A DNA stretch of 64,000 nt from Micromussa lordhowensis. Its lineage: Eukaryota; Cnidaria; Anthozoa; Scleractinia; Lobophylliidae. The first letter of the stretch is position 1. Each line of letters begins with the position of its first letter. Shown piece after piece: positions 9,860-21,650 of the stretch. The stretch is taken from NCBI GenBank assembly GCA_964020085.1, contig CAXHUQ010000947.1:87001-151000 (forward strand), in the 5' to 3' direction. The notes beneath the pieces were generated by a model, which saw nothing but the letters and a program-made list of their open reading frames with translations, made no database searches and was not told the origin of the DNA. Position numbers and translations under genes: made by a program.

Positions 9860-11722
9860 CTAGGTTGGCACTTTAAGGAAATCGTAGTTAGGACATGATG
9901 GCATTTGCGCCAGGGTGTTTTTTCTGGCCTTCTTTTTGCAGGAGTTTGACCTGCTCCCAACTTTGCAGAATTTCAGAAAACGCGCGCTGGGGGTCCCCTT
10001 GGCAAATTTGACATAGCTCGGCTCCACGGGCACTTTTAGAGACGCGGTTTGCAGCAAAATGTTGTGCTAGGTTGGCACTTTAAGGAAATCCTAGTTAAGA
10101 CATGATGGCATTTGCGCCAGGGTGTTTTTTTTGGCCTTCTTTTTGCAGGAGTTTGACCTGCTCCCAACTTTGCAGAATTTCAGAAAACGCGCGCTGGGGG
10201 TCCCATTGGCAAATTTGACATAGCTCGGCTCCACGGGCACTTTTAGAGACGCGGTTTGCAGCAAAATTTTGTGCTAGGTTGGCACTTGAAGGAAATTTTA
10301 GTTAGGACATGATGGCCTTCGCGCCAGGGTGTTTTTTTTGGCCTTTTTTTTGCAGGAGTTTGACCTGCTCCCAACTTTGCAGAATTTCAGAAAACGCGCG
10401 CTGGGGGTCCCCTTGGCAAATTTGACATAGCTCGGCTCCACGGGCACTTTTAGAGGCGCGGTTTGCAGCAAAATGTTGTGCTAGGTTGGCACTTCAAGGA
10501 AATTCTAGTTAGGACATGATGGCATTCGCGCCAGGGTGTTTTTTCTGGCCTTCTTTTTGCAGGAGTTTGACCTGCTCCCAACTTTGCAGAATTTCAGAAA
10601 ACGCGCGCTGGGGGACCCCTTGGCAAATTTGACATAGCTCGGCTCCACGGGCACTTTTAGAGGCGCGGTTTGCAGCAAAATGTTGTGCTAGGTTGGCACT
10701 TTAAGGAAATTGTAGTTAGGACATGATGGCATTTGCGCCAGGGTGTTTTTTCTGGCCTTCTTTTTGCAGGAGTTTGACCTGCTCCCAACTTTGCAGAATT
10801 TCAGAAAACGCGCGCTGGGGGTCCCCTTGGCAAATTTGACATAGCTCAGCTCCACGGGCACTTTTAGAGGCGCGGTTTGCAGCAAAATGTTGTGCTAGGT
10901 TGGCACTTGAAGGAAATTCTAGTTAGGACATGATGGCATTCGTGCCAGGGTGTTTTTTCTGGCCTTCTTTTTGCAGGAGTTTGACCTGCTCCCAACTTTG
11001 CAGAATTTCAGAAAACGCGCGCTGGGGGTCCCCTTGGCAAATTTGACATAGCTCGGCTCCACGGGCACTTTTAGAGGCGCGGTTTGCAGCAAAATGTTGT
11101 GCTAGGTTGGCACTTGAAGGAAATTCTAGTTAGGACATGATGGCATTCGTGCCAGGGTGTTTTTTCTGGCCTTCTTTTTGCAGGAGTTTGACCTGCTCCC
11201 AACTTTGCAGAATTTCAGAAAACGCGCGCTGGGGGTCCCCTTGGCAAATTTGACATAGCTCGGCTCCACGGGCACTTTTAGAGACGCGGTTTGCAGCAAA
11301 ATGTTGTGCTAGGTTGGCACTTGAAGGAAATTCTAGTTAGAACATGATGACATTCGCGCCAGTGTGTTTTTGCTGGCCTTCTTTTTGCAGGAGTTTGACC
11401 TGCTCCCAACTTTGCAGAATTTCAGAAAACGCGCGCTGGGGGTCCCCTTGGCAAATTTGACATAGCTCAGCTCCACGGGCACTTTTAGAGGCGCGGTTTG
11501 CAGCAAAATGTTGTGCTAGGTTGGCACTTCAAGGAAATCCTAGTTAGGACATGATGGCATTCGCGCCAGGGTGTTTTTTGTGGCCTTCTTTTTGCAGGAG
11601 TTTGACCTGCTCCCAACTTTGCAGAATTTCAGAAAACGCGCGATGGGCGTCCCCTTGGCAAATTTGACATAGCTCGGCTCCACGGGCACTTTTAGAGGCG
11701 CGGTTTGCAGCAAAATGTTGTG
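9860..11722. repeat. 9-mer HOR (a b c' g h d d e f, 1863 bp)
   Basis: The first six monomers repeat the 7-mer order a b c' g h d with nearly identical sequence (for example 9239 and 10688, 1449 bp apart). A second d unit and then e and f follow, as in the 6-mer. The length is exactly nine monomers. The simplest reading is an unequal crossover between a 7-mer and a 6-mer, joining ...h d to d e f. Confidence 0.82.
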
Positions 11723-13999
11723 CTAGGTTGGCACTTTAAGGAAATCGTAGTTAGGACATGATGGCATTTGCGCCAGGGTGTTTTTTCTGGCCTTCTTTTT
11801 GCAGGAGTTTGACCTGCTCCCAACTTTGCAGAATTTCAGAAAACGCGCGCTGGGGGTCCCCTTGGCAAATTTGACATAGCTCGGCTCCACGGGCACTTTT
11901 AGAGACGCGGTTTGCAGCAAAATGTTGTGCTAGGTTGGCACTTTAAGGAAATCCTAGTTAAGACATGATGGCATTTGCGGCAGGGTGTTTTTTTTGGCCT
12001 TCTTTTTGCAGGAGTTTGACCTGCTCCCAACTTTGCAGAATTTCAGAAAACGCGCGCTGGGGGTCCCATTGGCAAATTTGACATAGCTCGGCTCCACGGG
12101 CACTTTTAGAGACGCAGTTTGCAGCAAAATGTTGTGCTAGGTTGGCACTTGAAGGAAATTTTAGTTAGGACATGATGGCCTTCGCGCCAGGGTGTTTTTT
12201 TTGGCCTTTTTTTTGCAGGAGTTTGACCTGCTCCCAACTTTGCAGAATTTCAGAAAACGCGCGCTGGGGGTCCCCTTGGCAAATTTGACATAGCTCGGCT
12301 CCACGGGCACTTTTAGAGGCGCGGTTTGCAGCAAAATGTTGTGCAAGGTTGGCACTTGAAGGAAATTCTAGTTAGGACATGATGGCATTCGCGCCAGGGT
12401 GTTTTTTCTGGCCTTCTTTTCGCAGGAGTTTGACCTGCTCCCAACTTTGCAGAATTTCAGAAAACGCGCGCTGGGGGTCCCCTTGGCAAATTTGACATAG
12501 CTCGGCTCCACGGGCACTTTTAGAGACGCGGTTTGCAACAAAATGTTGTGCTAGGTTGGCACTTTAAGGAAATTCTAGTTAGAACATGATGACATTCGCG
12601 CCAGTGTGTTTTTGCTGGCCTTCTTTTTGCAGGAGTTTGACCTGCTCCCAACTTTGCAGAATTTCAGAAAACGCGCGCTGGGGGTCCCCTTGGCAAATTT
12701 GACATAGCTCGGCTCCACGGGCACTTTTAGAGGCGCGGTTTGCAGCAAAATGTTGTGCTAGGTTAACACTTCAAGGAAATCCTAGTTAGGACATGATGGC
12801 ATTCGCGCCAGGGTGTTTTTTGTGGCCTTCTTTTTGCAGGAGTTTGACCTGCTCCCAACTTTGCAGAATTTCAGAAAACGCGCGCTGGGGGTCCCCTTGG
12901 CAAATTTGACATAGCTCGGCTCCACGGGCACTTTTAGAGGCGCGGTTTGCAGCAAAATGTTGTGCTAGGTTGGCACTTCAAGGAAATCTTAGTTAGGACA
13001 TGATGGCATTTGCGCCAGGGTGTTTTTTCTGGCTTTCTTTTTGCAGGAGTTTGACCTGCTCCCAACTTTGCAGAATTTCAGAAAACGCGCGCTGGGGGTC
13101 CCATTGGCAAATTTGACATAGCTCGGCTCCACGGGCACTTTTAGAGACGCGGTTTGCAGCAAAATGTTGTGCTAGGTTGGCACTTCAAGGAAATCTTAGT
13201 TATGACATGATGGCCCTCGCGCCAGGGTGTTTTTTCTGGCCTTTTTTTTGCAGGAGTTTGACCTGCTCCCAACTTTGCAGAATTTCACAAAACGCGCGCT
13301 GGGGGTCCCCTTGGCAAATTTGACATAGCTCGGCTCCACGGGCACTTTTAGAGGCGCGGTTTGCAGCAAAATGTTGTGCTAGGTTGGCACTTGAAGGAAA
13401 TTCTAGTTAGGACATGATGGCATTCGCGCCAGGGTGTTTTTTCTGGCCTTCTTTTTGCAGGAGTTTGACCTGCTCCCAACTTTGCAGAATTTCAGAAAAC
13501 GCGCGCTGGGGGTCCCCTTGGCAAATTTGACATAGCTCGGCTCCACAGGCACTTTTAGAGACGCGGTTTGCAGCAAAATGTTGTGCTAGGTTGGCATTTC
13601 AAGGAAATCTTAGTTAGGACATGATGGCATTCGCGCCAGGGTGTTTTTGCTGGCCTTCTTTTTGCAGGAGTTTGACCTGCTCCCAACTTTGCAGAATTTC
13701 AGAAAACGCGCGCTGGGGGTGCCCTTGGCAAATTTGAGATAGCTCGGCTCCACGGGCACTTTTAGAGGCGCGGTTTGCAGCAAAATGTTGTGCTAGGTTG
13801 GCACTTCAAGGAAATGCTAGTTAGGACATGATGGCATTCGCGCCAGGGTGTTTTTTCTGGCCTTCTTTTTGCAGGAGTTTGACCTGCTCCCAACTTTGCA
13901 GAATTTCAGAAAACGCGCGCTGGGGGTCCCCTTGGCAAATTTGACATAGCTCGGCTCCACGGGCACTTTTAGAGGCGCGGTTTGCAGCAAAATGTTGTG
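11723..13999. repeat. Degenerate 11-monomer unit (a b c' then divergent)
   Basis: The unit starts with a, b and c', then has a unit with aaattctag/attcgcgcc, an e-type unit (tagaacatgatgac near 12580) and an f-type unit (aggttaacac near 12763, ttttttgtgg). Five less ordered units follow before the a-type anchor returns at 14000 (11 x 207 bp). Private changes include gcgatgggcgtcc near 11640, tgcggcaggg near 11977, ggctttc near 13031, tatgacatgatggccctcg near 13201 and tttgagatagc near 13733. This part of the array is less homogenised than 5.9-11.7 kb. Confidence 0.75.
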
Positions 14000-14429
14000 C
14001 TAGGTTGGCACTTTAAGGAAATCGTAGTTAGGACATGATGGCATTTGCGCCAGGGTGTTTTTTCTGGCCTTCTTTTTGCAGGAGTTTGACCTGCTCCCAA
14101 CTTTGCAGAATTTCAGAAAACGCGCGCTGGGGGTCCCCTTGGCAAATTTGACATAGCTCGGCTCCACGGGCACTTTTAGAGACGCGGTTTGCAGCAAAAT
14201 GTTGTGCTACGTTGGCACTTCAAGGAAATTGTAGTTAGGACATGATGGCATTCGCGCCAGGGTGTTTTTTGTGGCCTTCTTTTTGCAGGAGTTTGACCTG
14301 CTCCCAACTTTGCAGAATTTCAGAAAACGCGCGCTGGGGGTCCCCTTGGCAAATTTGACATAGCTCGGCTCCACGGGCACTTTTAGAGGCGCGGTTTGCA
14401 GCAAAATGTTGTGCTAGGTTGGCACTTCA
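14000..14429. repeat. Junction monomers between two HOR families
   Basis: There is one a-type monomer (aaatcgtag, tttgcgcc). It is followed by a unit with acgttggcac and aaattgtag, a combination otherwise seen at 1172 and 3447, joined to an f-type ttttttgtggcc. After this the trimer HOR begins. I see nothing but satellite here. Confidence 0.75.
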
Positions 14430-16911
14430 AGGAAATCCTAGTTAAGACATGATGGCATTTGCGCCAGGGTGTTTTTTCTGGCCTTTTTTTTGCAGGAGTT
14501 TGACCTGCTCCCAACTTTGCAGAATTTCAGAAAACGCGCGCTGGGGGTCCCATTGGCAAATTTGACATAGCTCGGCTCCACGGGCACTTTTAGAGACGCG
14601 GTTTGCAGCAAAATGTTGTGCTAGGTTGGCACTTGAAGGAAATTTTAGTTAGGACATGATGGCCTTCGCGCCAGGGTGTTTTTTCTGGCCTTTTTTTTGC
14701 AGGAGTTTGACCTGCTCCCAACTTTGCAGAATTTCAGAAAACGCGCGCTGGGGGTCCCCTTGGCAAATTTGACATAGCTCGGCTCCACGGGCACTTTTAG
14801 AGGCGCGGTTTGCAGCAAAATGTTGTGCTAGGTTGGCACTTGAAGGAAATTCTAGTTAGTACATGATGGCATTCGCGCCAGGGTGTTTTTTCTGGCCTTC
14901 TTTTTGCAGGAGTTTGACCTGCTCCCAACTTTGCAGAATTTCAGAAAACGCGCGCTGGGGGTCCCCTTGGCAAATTTGACATAGCTCGGCTCCACGGGCA
15001 CTTTTAGAGGCGCAGTTTGCAGCAAAATGTTGTGCTAGGTTGGCACTTCAAGGAAATCCTAGTTAAGACATGATGGCATTTGCGCCAGGGTGTTTTTTCT
15101 GGCCTTCTTTTTGCAGGAGTTTGACCTGCTCCCAACTTTGCAGAATTTCAGAAAACGCGCGCTGGGGTCCCATTGGCAAATTTGACATAGCTCGGCTCCA
15201 CGGGCACTTTTAGAGACGCGGTTTGCAGCAAAATGTTGTGCTAGGTTGGCACTTGAAGGAAATTTTAGTTAGGACATGATGGCCTTCGCGCCAGGGTGTT
15301 TTTTCTGGCCTTTTTTTTGCAGGAGTTTGACCTGCTCCCAACTTTGCAGAATTTCAGAAAACGCGCGCTGGGGGTCCCCTTGGCAAATTTGACATAGCTC
15401 GGCTCCACGGGCACTTTTAGAGGCGCGGTTTGCAGCAAAATGTTGTGCTAGGTTGGCACTTGAAGGAAATTCTAGTTAGTACATGATGGCATTCGCGCCA
15501 GGGTGTTTTTTCTGGCCTTCTTTTTGCAGGAGTTTGACCTGCTCCCAACTTTGCAGAATTTCAGAAAACGCGCGCTGGGGGTCCCCTTGGCAAATTTGAC
15601 ATAGCTCGGCTCCACGGGCACTTTTAGAGGCGCGGTTTGCAGCAAAATGTTGTGCTAGGTTGGCACTTCAAGGAAATCCTAGTTAAGACATGATGGCATT
15701 TGCGCCAGGGTGTTTTTTCTGGCCTTCTTTTTGCAGGAGTTTGACCTGCTCCCAACTTTGCAGAATTTCAGAAAACGCGCGCTGGGGGTCCCATTGGCAA
15801 ATTTGACATAGCTCGGCTCCACGGGCACTTTTAGAGACGCGGTTTGCAGCAAAATGTTGTGCTAGGTTGGCACTTGAAGGAAATTTTAGTTAGGACATGA
15901 TGGCCTTCGCGCCAGGGTGTTTTTTCTGGCCTTTTTTTTGCAGGAGTTTGACCTGCTCCCAACTTTGCAGAATTTCAGAAAACGCGCGCTGGGGGTCCCC
16001 TTGGCAAATTTGACATAGCTCGGCTCCACGGGCACTTTTAGAGGCGCGGTTTGCAGCAAAATGTTGTGCTAGGTTGGCACTTGAAGGAAATTCTAGTTAG
16101 TACATGATGGCATTCGCGCCAGGGTGTTTTTTCTGGCCTTCTTTTTGCAGGAGTTTGACCTGCTCCCAACTTTGCAGAATTTCAGAAAACGCGCGCTGGG
16201 GGTCCCCTTGGCAAATTTGACATAGCTCGGCTCCACGGGCACTTTTAGAGGCGCGGTTTGCAGCAAAATGTTGTGCTAGGTTGGCACTTCAAGGAAATCC
16301 TAGTTAAGACATGATGGCATTTGCGCCAGGGTGTTTTTTCTGGCCTTCTTTTTGCAGGAGTTTGACCTGCTCCCAACTTTGCAGAATTTCAGAAAACGCG
16401 CGCTGGGGTCCCATTGGCAAATTTGACATAGCTCGGCTCCACGGGCACTTTTAGAGACGCGGTTTGCAGCAAAATGTTGTGCTAGGTTTGCACTTAAAGG
16501 AAATTTTAGTTAGGACATGATGGCCTTCGCGCCAGGGTGTTTTTTCTGGCCTTTTTTTTTGCAGGAGTTTGACCTGCTCCCAACTTTGCAGAATTTCAGA
16601 AAATGCGCGCTGGGGGTCCCCTTGGCAAATTTGACATAGCTCGGCTCCACGGGCACTTTTAGAGGCGCGGTTTGCAGCAAAATGTTGTGCTAGGTTGGCA
16701 CTTGAAGGAAATTTTAGTTAGTACATGATGGCATTCGCGCCAGGGTGTTTTTTCTGGCCTTCTTTTTGCAGGAGTTTGACCTGCTCCCAACTTTGCAGAA
16801 TTTCAGAAAACGCGCGCTGGGGGTCCCCTTGGCAAATTTGACATAGCTCGGCTCCACGGGCACTTTTAGAGACGCGGTTTGCAGCAAAATGTTGTGCTAG
16901 GTTGGCACTTC
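14430..16911. repeat. Trimer HOR, four copies of about 621 bp
   Basis: Three variants alternate: aaatcctagttaagac with tttgcgcc and cccattgg; aaattttag with ggccttcg and a T8 run; and aaattctagttagtac with attcgcgcc. The marker aggaaatcct followed by agttaagac lies at 14430, 15051, 15671 and 16292, spacings of 621, 620 and 621 bp. The first variant alternates between ctgggggtccc (14541, 15782) and the 1-bp-shorter ctggggtccc (15163, 16402), so two trimers together may form a hexamer of about 1241 bp. The fourth copy already carries tttgcacttaaagg, a marker of the next duplication. Confidence 0.85.
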
Positions 16912-17730
16912 AAGGAAATCTTAGTTACAACATGATGGCATTCGCGCCAGGGTGTTTTTGCTGGCCTTCTTTTTGCAGTAGTTTCCCCTGGTCCCAACTT
17001 TGCAGAATTTCAGAAAACGCGCGCTGGGGGTCCCCTTGGCAAATTTGACATAGCTCGGCTTCACGGGCACTTTAAGAGGCGCGGTTTGCAGCAAAATGTT
17101 CTGCCAGGTTGGCACTTCAAGGAAATCCTAGTTAGGACATGATGGCATTGGCGCCAGGGTGTTTTTTCTGGCCTTCTTTTTGCAGTAGTTTCCCCTGGTC
17201 CCAACTTTGCAGAATTTCAGAAAACGCGCGCTGGGGGTCCCCTTGGCAAATTTGACATAGCTCGGCTTCACGGGCACTTTAAGAGGCGCGGTTTGCAGCA
17301 AAATGTTCTGCTAGGTTGGCACTTCAAGGAAATTTTAGTTAGGACATGATGGCATTGGCGCCAGGGTGTTTTTTCTGGCCTTCTTTTTGCAGTAGTTTCC
17401 CCTCGTCCCAACTTTGCAGAATTTCAGAAAACGCGTGCTGGGGGTCCCCTCGGCAAATTTGACATAGCTCGGCTTCACGGGCACTTTAAGAGGCGCGGTT
17501 TGCAGCAAAATGTTCTGCTAGGTTGGCACTTTAAGGAAAACTTAGTTAGGACATGATGGCATTGGCGCCAGGGTGTTTTTTCTGGCCTTCTTTTTGCAGT
17601 AGTTTGACCTGCTCCCAACTTTGCAGAATTTCAGAAAACGCGCGCTGGGGGTCCCCTTGGCAAATTTGACATAGCTCGGCTCCACGGGCACTTTTAGAGG
17701 CGCGGTTTGCAGCAAAATGTTGTGCTAGGT
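16080..17730. repeat. 2484-bp-offset duplication, left copy, with cagtagtttcccc subfamily
   Basis: About eight monomers recur downstream at an offset of exactly 2484 bp (12 x 207): ctggggtccc at 16401 and 18885, gctaggtttgcac at 16481 and 18965, and the acaacatgatgg units at 16927 and 19411. The block contains three successive divergent units with cagtagtttcccc, ggcttcacgggcac, actttaagaggc and aaatgttctgc (about 16976-17530). These replace the usual caggagtttgacc and break the gcagg/cctgc stem. A hybrid unit with cagtagtttgacc follows (17598). Similarity between the copies ends near 17730. Confidence 0.85.
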
Positions 17731-18563
17731 TGGCACTTGAAGGAAATTCTAGTTAGTACATGATGGCATTCGCGCCAGGGTGTTTTTTCTGGCCTTCTTT
17801 TTGCAGGAGTTTGACCTGCTCCCAACTTTGCAGAATTTCAGAAAACGCGCGCTGGGGGTCCCCTTGGCAAATTTGACATAGCTCGGCTCCACGGGCACTT
17901 TTAGAGGCGCGGTTTGCAGCAAAATGTTGTGCTAGGTTGGCACTTCAAGGAAATCCTAGTTAAGACATGATGGCATTTGCGCCAGGGTGTTTTTTCTGGC
18001 CTTCTTTTTGCAGGAGTTTGACCTGCTCCCAACTTTGCAGAATTTCAGAAAACGCGCGCTGGGGGTCCCATTGGCAAATTTGACATAGCTCGGCTCCACG
18101 GGCACTTTTAGAGGCGCGGTTTGCAGCAAAATGTTGTGCTAGGTTGGCACTTGAAGGAAATTCTAGTTAGTACATGATGGCATTCGCGCCAGGGTGTTTT
18201 TTCTGGCCTTTTTTTTGCAGGAGTTTGACCTGCTCCCAACTTTGCAGAATTTCAGAAAACGCGCGCTGGGGGTCCCCTTGGCAAATTTGACATAGCTCGG
18301 CTCCACGGGCACTTTTAGAGGCGCGGTTTGCAGCAAAATGTTGTGCTAGGTTGGCACTTGAAGGAAATTTTAGTTAGTACATGATGGCATTCGCGCCAGG
18401 GTGTTTTTTCTGGCCTTTTTTTTGCAGGAGTTTGACCTGCTCCCAACTTTGCAGAATTTCAGAAAACGCGCGCTGGGGGTCCCCTTGGCAAATTTGACAT
18501 AGCTCGGCTCCACGGGCACTTTTAGAGGCGCGGTTTGCAGCAAAATGTTGTGCTAGGTTGGCA
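17731..18563. repeat. Linker monomers between the two 2484-bp-offset copies
   Basis: About four monomers of the trimer types (aaattctagttagtac, aaatcctagttaagac with tttgcgcc, and aaattttagttagtac) lie here without strict trimer order. They belong to the same lineage as 14.4-16.3 kb. I see no other sequence in this stretch. Confidence 0.75.
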
Positions 18564-20214
18564 CTTGAAGGAAATTCTAGTTAGTACATGATGGCATTCG
18601 CGCCAGGGTGTTTTTTCTGGCCTTCTTTTTGCAGGAGTTTGACCTGCTCCCAACTTTGCAGAATTTCAGAAAACGCGCGCTGGGGGTCCCCTTGGCAAAT
18701 TTGACATAGCTCGGCTCCACGGGCACTTTTAGAGGCGCGGTTTGCAGCAAAATGTTGTGCTAGGTTGGCACTTCAAGGAAATCCTAGTTAAGACATGATG
18801 GCATTTGCGCCAGGGTGTTTTTTCTGGCCTTCTTTTTGCAGGAGTTTGACCTGCTCCCAACTTTGCAGAATTTCAGAAAACGCGCGCTGGGGTCCCATTG
18901 GCAAATTTGACATAGCTCGGCTCCACGGGCACTTTTAGAGACGCGGTTTGCAGCAAAATGTTGTGCTAGGTTTGCACTTAAAGGAAATTTTAGTTAGGAC
19001 ATGATGGCCTTCGCGCCAGGGTGTTTTTTCTGGCCTTTTTTTTTGCAGGAGTTTGACCTGCTCCCAACTTTGCAGAATTTCAGAAAACGCGCGCTGGGGG
19101 TCCCCTTGGCAAATTTGACATAGCTCGGCTCCACGGGCACTTTTAGAGGCGCGGTTTGCAGCAAAATGTTGTGCTAGGTTGGCACTTGAAGGAAATTTTA
19201 GTTAGTACATGATGGCATTCGCGCCAGGGTGTTTTTTCTGGCCTTCTTTTTGCAGGAGTTTGACCTGCTCCCAACTTTGCAGAATTTCAGAAAACGCGCG
19301 CTGGGGGTCCCCTTGGCAAATTTGACATAGCTCGGCTCCACGGGCACTTTTAGAGACGCGGTTTGCAGCAAAATGTTGTGCTAGGTTGGCACTTCAAGGA
19401 AATCTTAGTTACAACATGATGGCATTCGCGCCAGGGTGTTTTTGCTGGCCTTCTTTTTGCAGTAGTTTCCCCTGGTCCCAACTTTGCAGAATTTCAGAAA
19501 ACGCGCGCTGGGGGTCCCCTTGGCAAATTTGACATAGCTCGGCTTCACGGGCACTTTAAGAGGCGCGGTTTGCAGCAAAATGTTCTGCCAGGTTGGCACT
19601 TCAAGGAAATCCTAGTTAGGACATGATGGCATTGGCGCCAGGGTGTTTTTTCTGGCCTTCTTTTTGCAGTAGTTTCCCCTGGTCCCAACTTTGCAGAATT
19701 TCAGAAAACGCGCGCTGGGGGTCCCCTTGGCAAATTTGACATAGCTCGGCTTCACGGGCACTTTAAGAGGCGCGGTTTGCAGCAAAATGTTCTGCTAGGT
19801 TGGCACTTCAAGGAAATTTTAGTTAGGACATGATGGCATTGGCGCCAGGGTGTTTTTTCTGGCCTTCTTTTTGCAGTAGTTTCCCCTGGTCCCAACTTTG
19901 CAGAATTTCAGAAAACGCGTGCTGGGGGTCCCCTCGGCAAATTTGACATAGCTCGGCTTCACGGGCACTTTAAGAGGCGCGGTTTGCAGCAAAATGTTCT
20001 GCTAGGTTGGCACTTTAAGGAAAACTTAGTTAGGACATGATGGCATTGGCGCCAGGGTGTTTTTTCTGGCCTTCTTTTTGCAGTAGTTTGACCTGCTCCC
20101 AACTTTGCAGAATTTCAGAAAACGCGCGCTGGGGGTCCCCTTGGCAAATTTGACATAGCTCGGCTCCACGGGCACTTTTAGAGGCGCGGTTTGCAGCAAA
20201 ATGTTGTGCTAGGT
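18564..20214. repeat. 2484-bp-offset duplication, right copy
   Basis: This copy matches the block beginning near 16080 over about 1.65 kb, including the 1-bp-short ctggggtccc, the tttgcacttaaagg unit, the acaacatg unit and three cagtagtttcccc units (19461, 19668 and 19875). The differences I noticed are few: aaaacgcgcgc against aaaatgcgcgc (16602), and cctggtccc against cctcgtccc (17401). The two copies therefore separated recently relative to the divergence between neighbouring monomers. Confidence 0.85.
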
Positions 20215-21650
20215 TGGCACTTCAAGGAAATCCTAGTTAGGACATGATGGCATTTGCGCCAGGGTGTTTTTTCTGGCCTTTTTTTTGCAGGAGTTTTACC
20301 TGTCCCAACTTTCCAGAATTTCAGAAAACGCGCGCTGGGGGTCCCCTTGGCAAATTTGACATAGCTCGGCTCCACGGGCACTTTTAGAGACGCGGTTTGC
20401 AGCAAAATGTTGTGCTAGGTTGGCACTTCAAGGAAATCTTAGTTAGGAGATGATGCCCTTCGCGCCAGGGTGTTTTTTGTGGCCTTCTTTTCGCAGGAGT
20501 TTGACCTGCTCCCAACTTTGCAGAATTTCAGAAAACGCGCGCTGGGGGTCCCCTTGGCAAATTTGACATAGCTCGGCTCCACGGGCACTTTTAGAGACGC
20601 GGTTTGCAGCAAAATGTTGTGCTAGGTTGGCACTTCAAGGAAATGTTAGTTAGGACATGATATGATTCGCGCTAGGGTGTTTGTTCTGGCCTTTTTTTGC
20701 AGGAGTTTGACATGCTCCCAACTTTGCAGAATTTCAGAAAACGCGCGCTGGGGGTCCCCTTGGCAAATTTGACATAGCGCGGCTCCACGGGCAATTTTAG
20801 AGGCGCGGTTTGCAGCAAAATGTTGTGCTAGGTTGGCACTTCTAGGAAATCCTAGTTAGGACATGATGGCATTCGCGCCAGGGTGTTTTTTATGGCCTTT
20901 TTTTTGCAGAAGTTTGACCTGCTCCCAACTTTGCAGAATTTCAGAAAACGCGCGCTGGGGGTCCCCTTGGCAAATTTGACATAGCTCGGCTCCACGGGCA
21001 CTTTTAGAGGCGCGGTTTGCAGCAAAATGTTCTGCTAGCTTGGCACTTTAAGGAAATGCTAGTTAGAACATGATGGCATTCGCGCCAGGGTGTTTTTCTG
21101 GCCTTCTTTTTGCAGGAGTTTGCCCTGGTCCCAACTTTGCAGAATTTCAGAAAACGCGCGCTGGGGGTCCCCTTGGCAAATTTGACATAGCTCGGCTCCA
21201 CGGGCACTTTTAGAGGCGCGGTTTGCAGCAAAATGTTGTGCTAGGTTGGCACTTTAAGGAAATTGTAGACAGGACATGATGGCATTTGCGCCAGGGTGTT
21301 TTTCTGGCCTTCTTTTTGCAGGAGTTTGACCTGCTCCCAACTTTGCAGAATTTCAGAAAACGCGCGCTGGGGGTCCCCTTGGCAAATTTGACATAGCTCG
21401 GCTCCACGGGCACTTTTAGAGGCGCGGTTTGCAGCAAAATGTTGTGCTAGGTTGGCACTTTAAGGAAATCGTAGTTAGGACATGATGGCATTTGCGCCAG
21501 GGTGTTTTTTCTGGCCTTCTTTTTGCAGGAGTTTGACCTGCTCCCAACTTTGCAGAATTTCAGAAAACGCGCGCTGGGGGTCCCCTTGGCAAATTTGACA
21601 TAGCTCGGCTCCACGGGCAGTTTTAGAGGCGCGGTTTGCAGCAAAATGTT
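20215..21650. repeat. Heterogeneous satellite monomers
   Basis: About seven monomers of different lineages. They include a unit with gttttacctgtcccaactttccag (20293), one with gatatgattcgcgctaggg (20660), one with catagcgcggctccacgggcaattttag (about 20773-20800) and one with ttctgctagcttggcac (21030). The last two recur together near 24.5-24.75 kb at an offset of about 3722 bp. The T-run before tggcc also shortens to T5 here (21091, 21299). No non-satellite sequence is seen. Confidence 0.7.
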
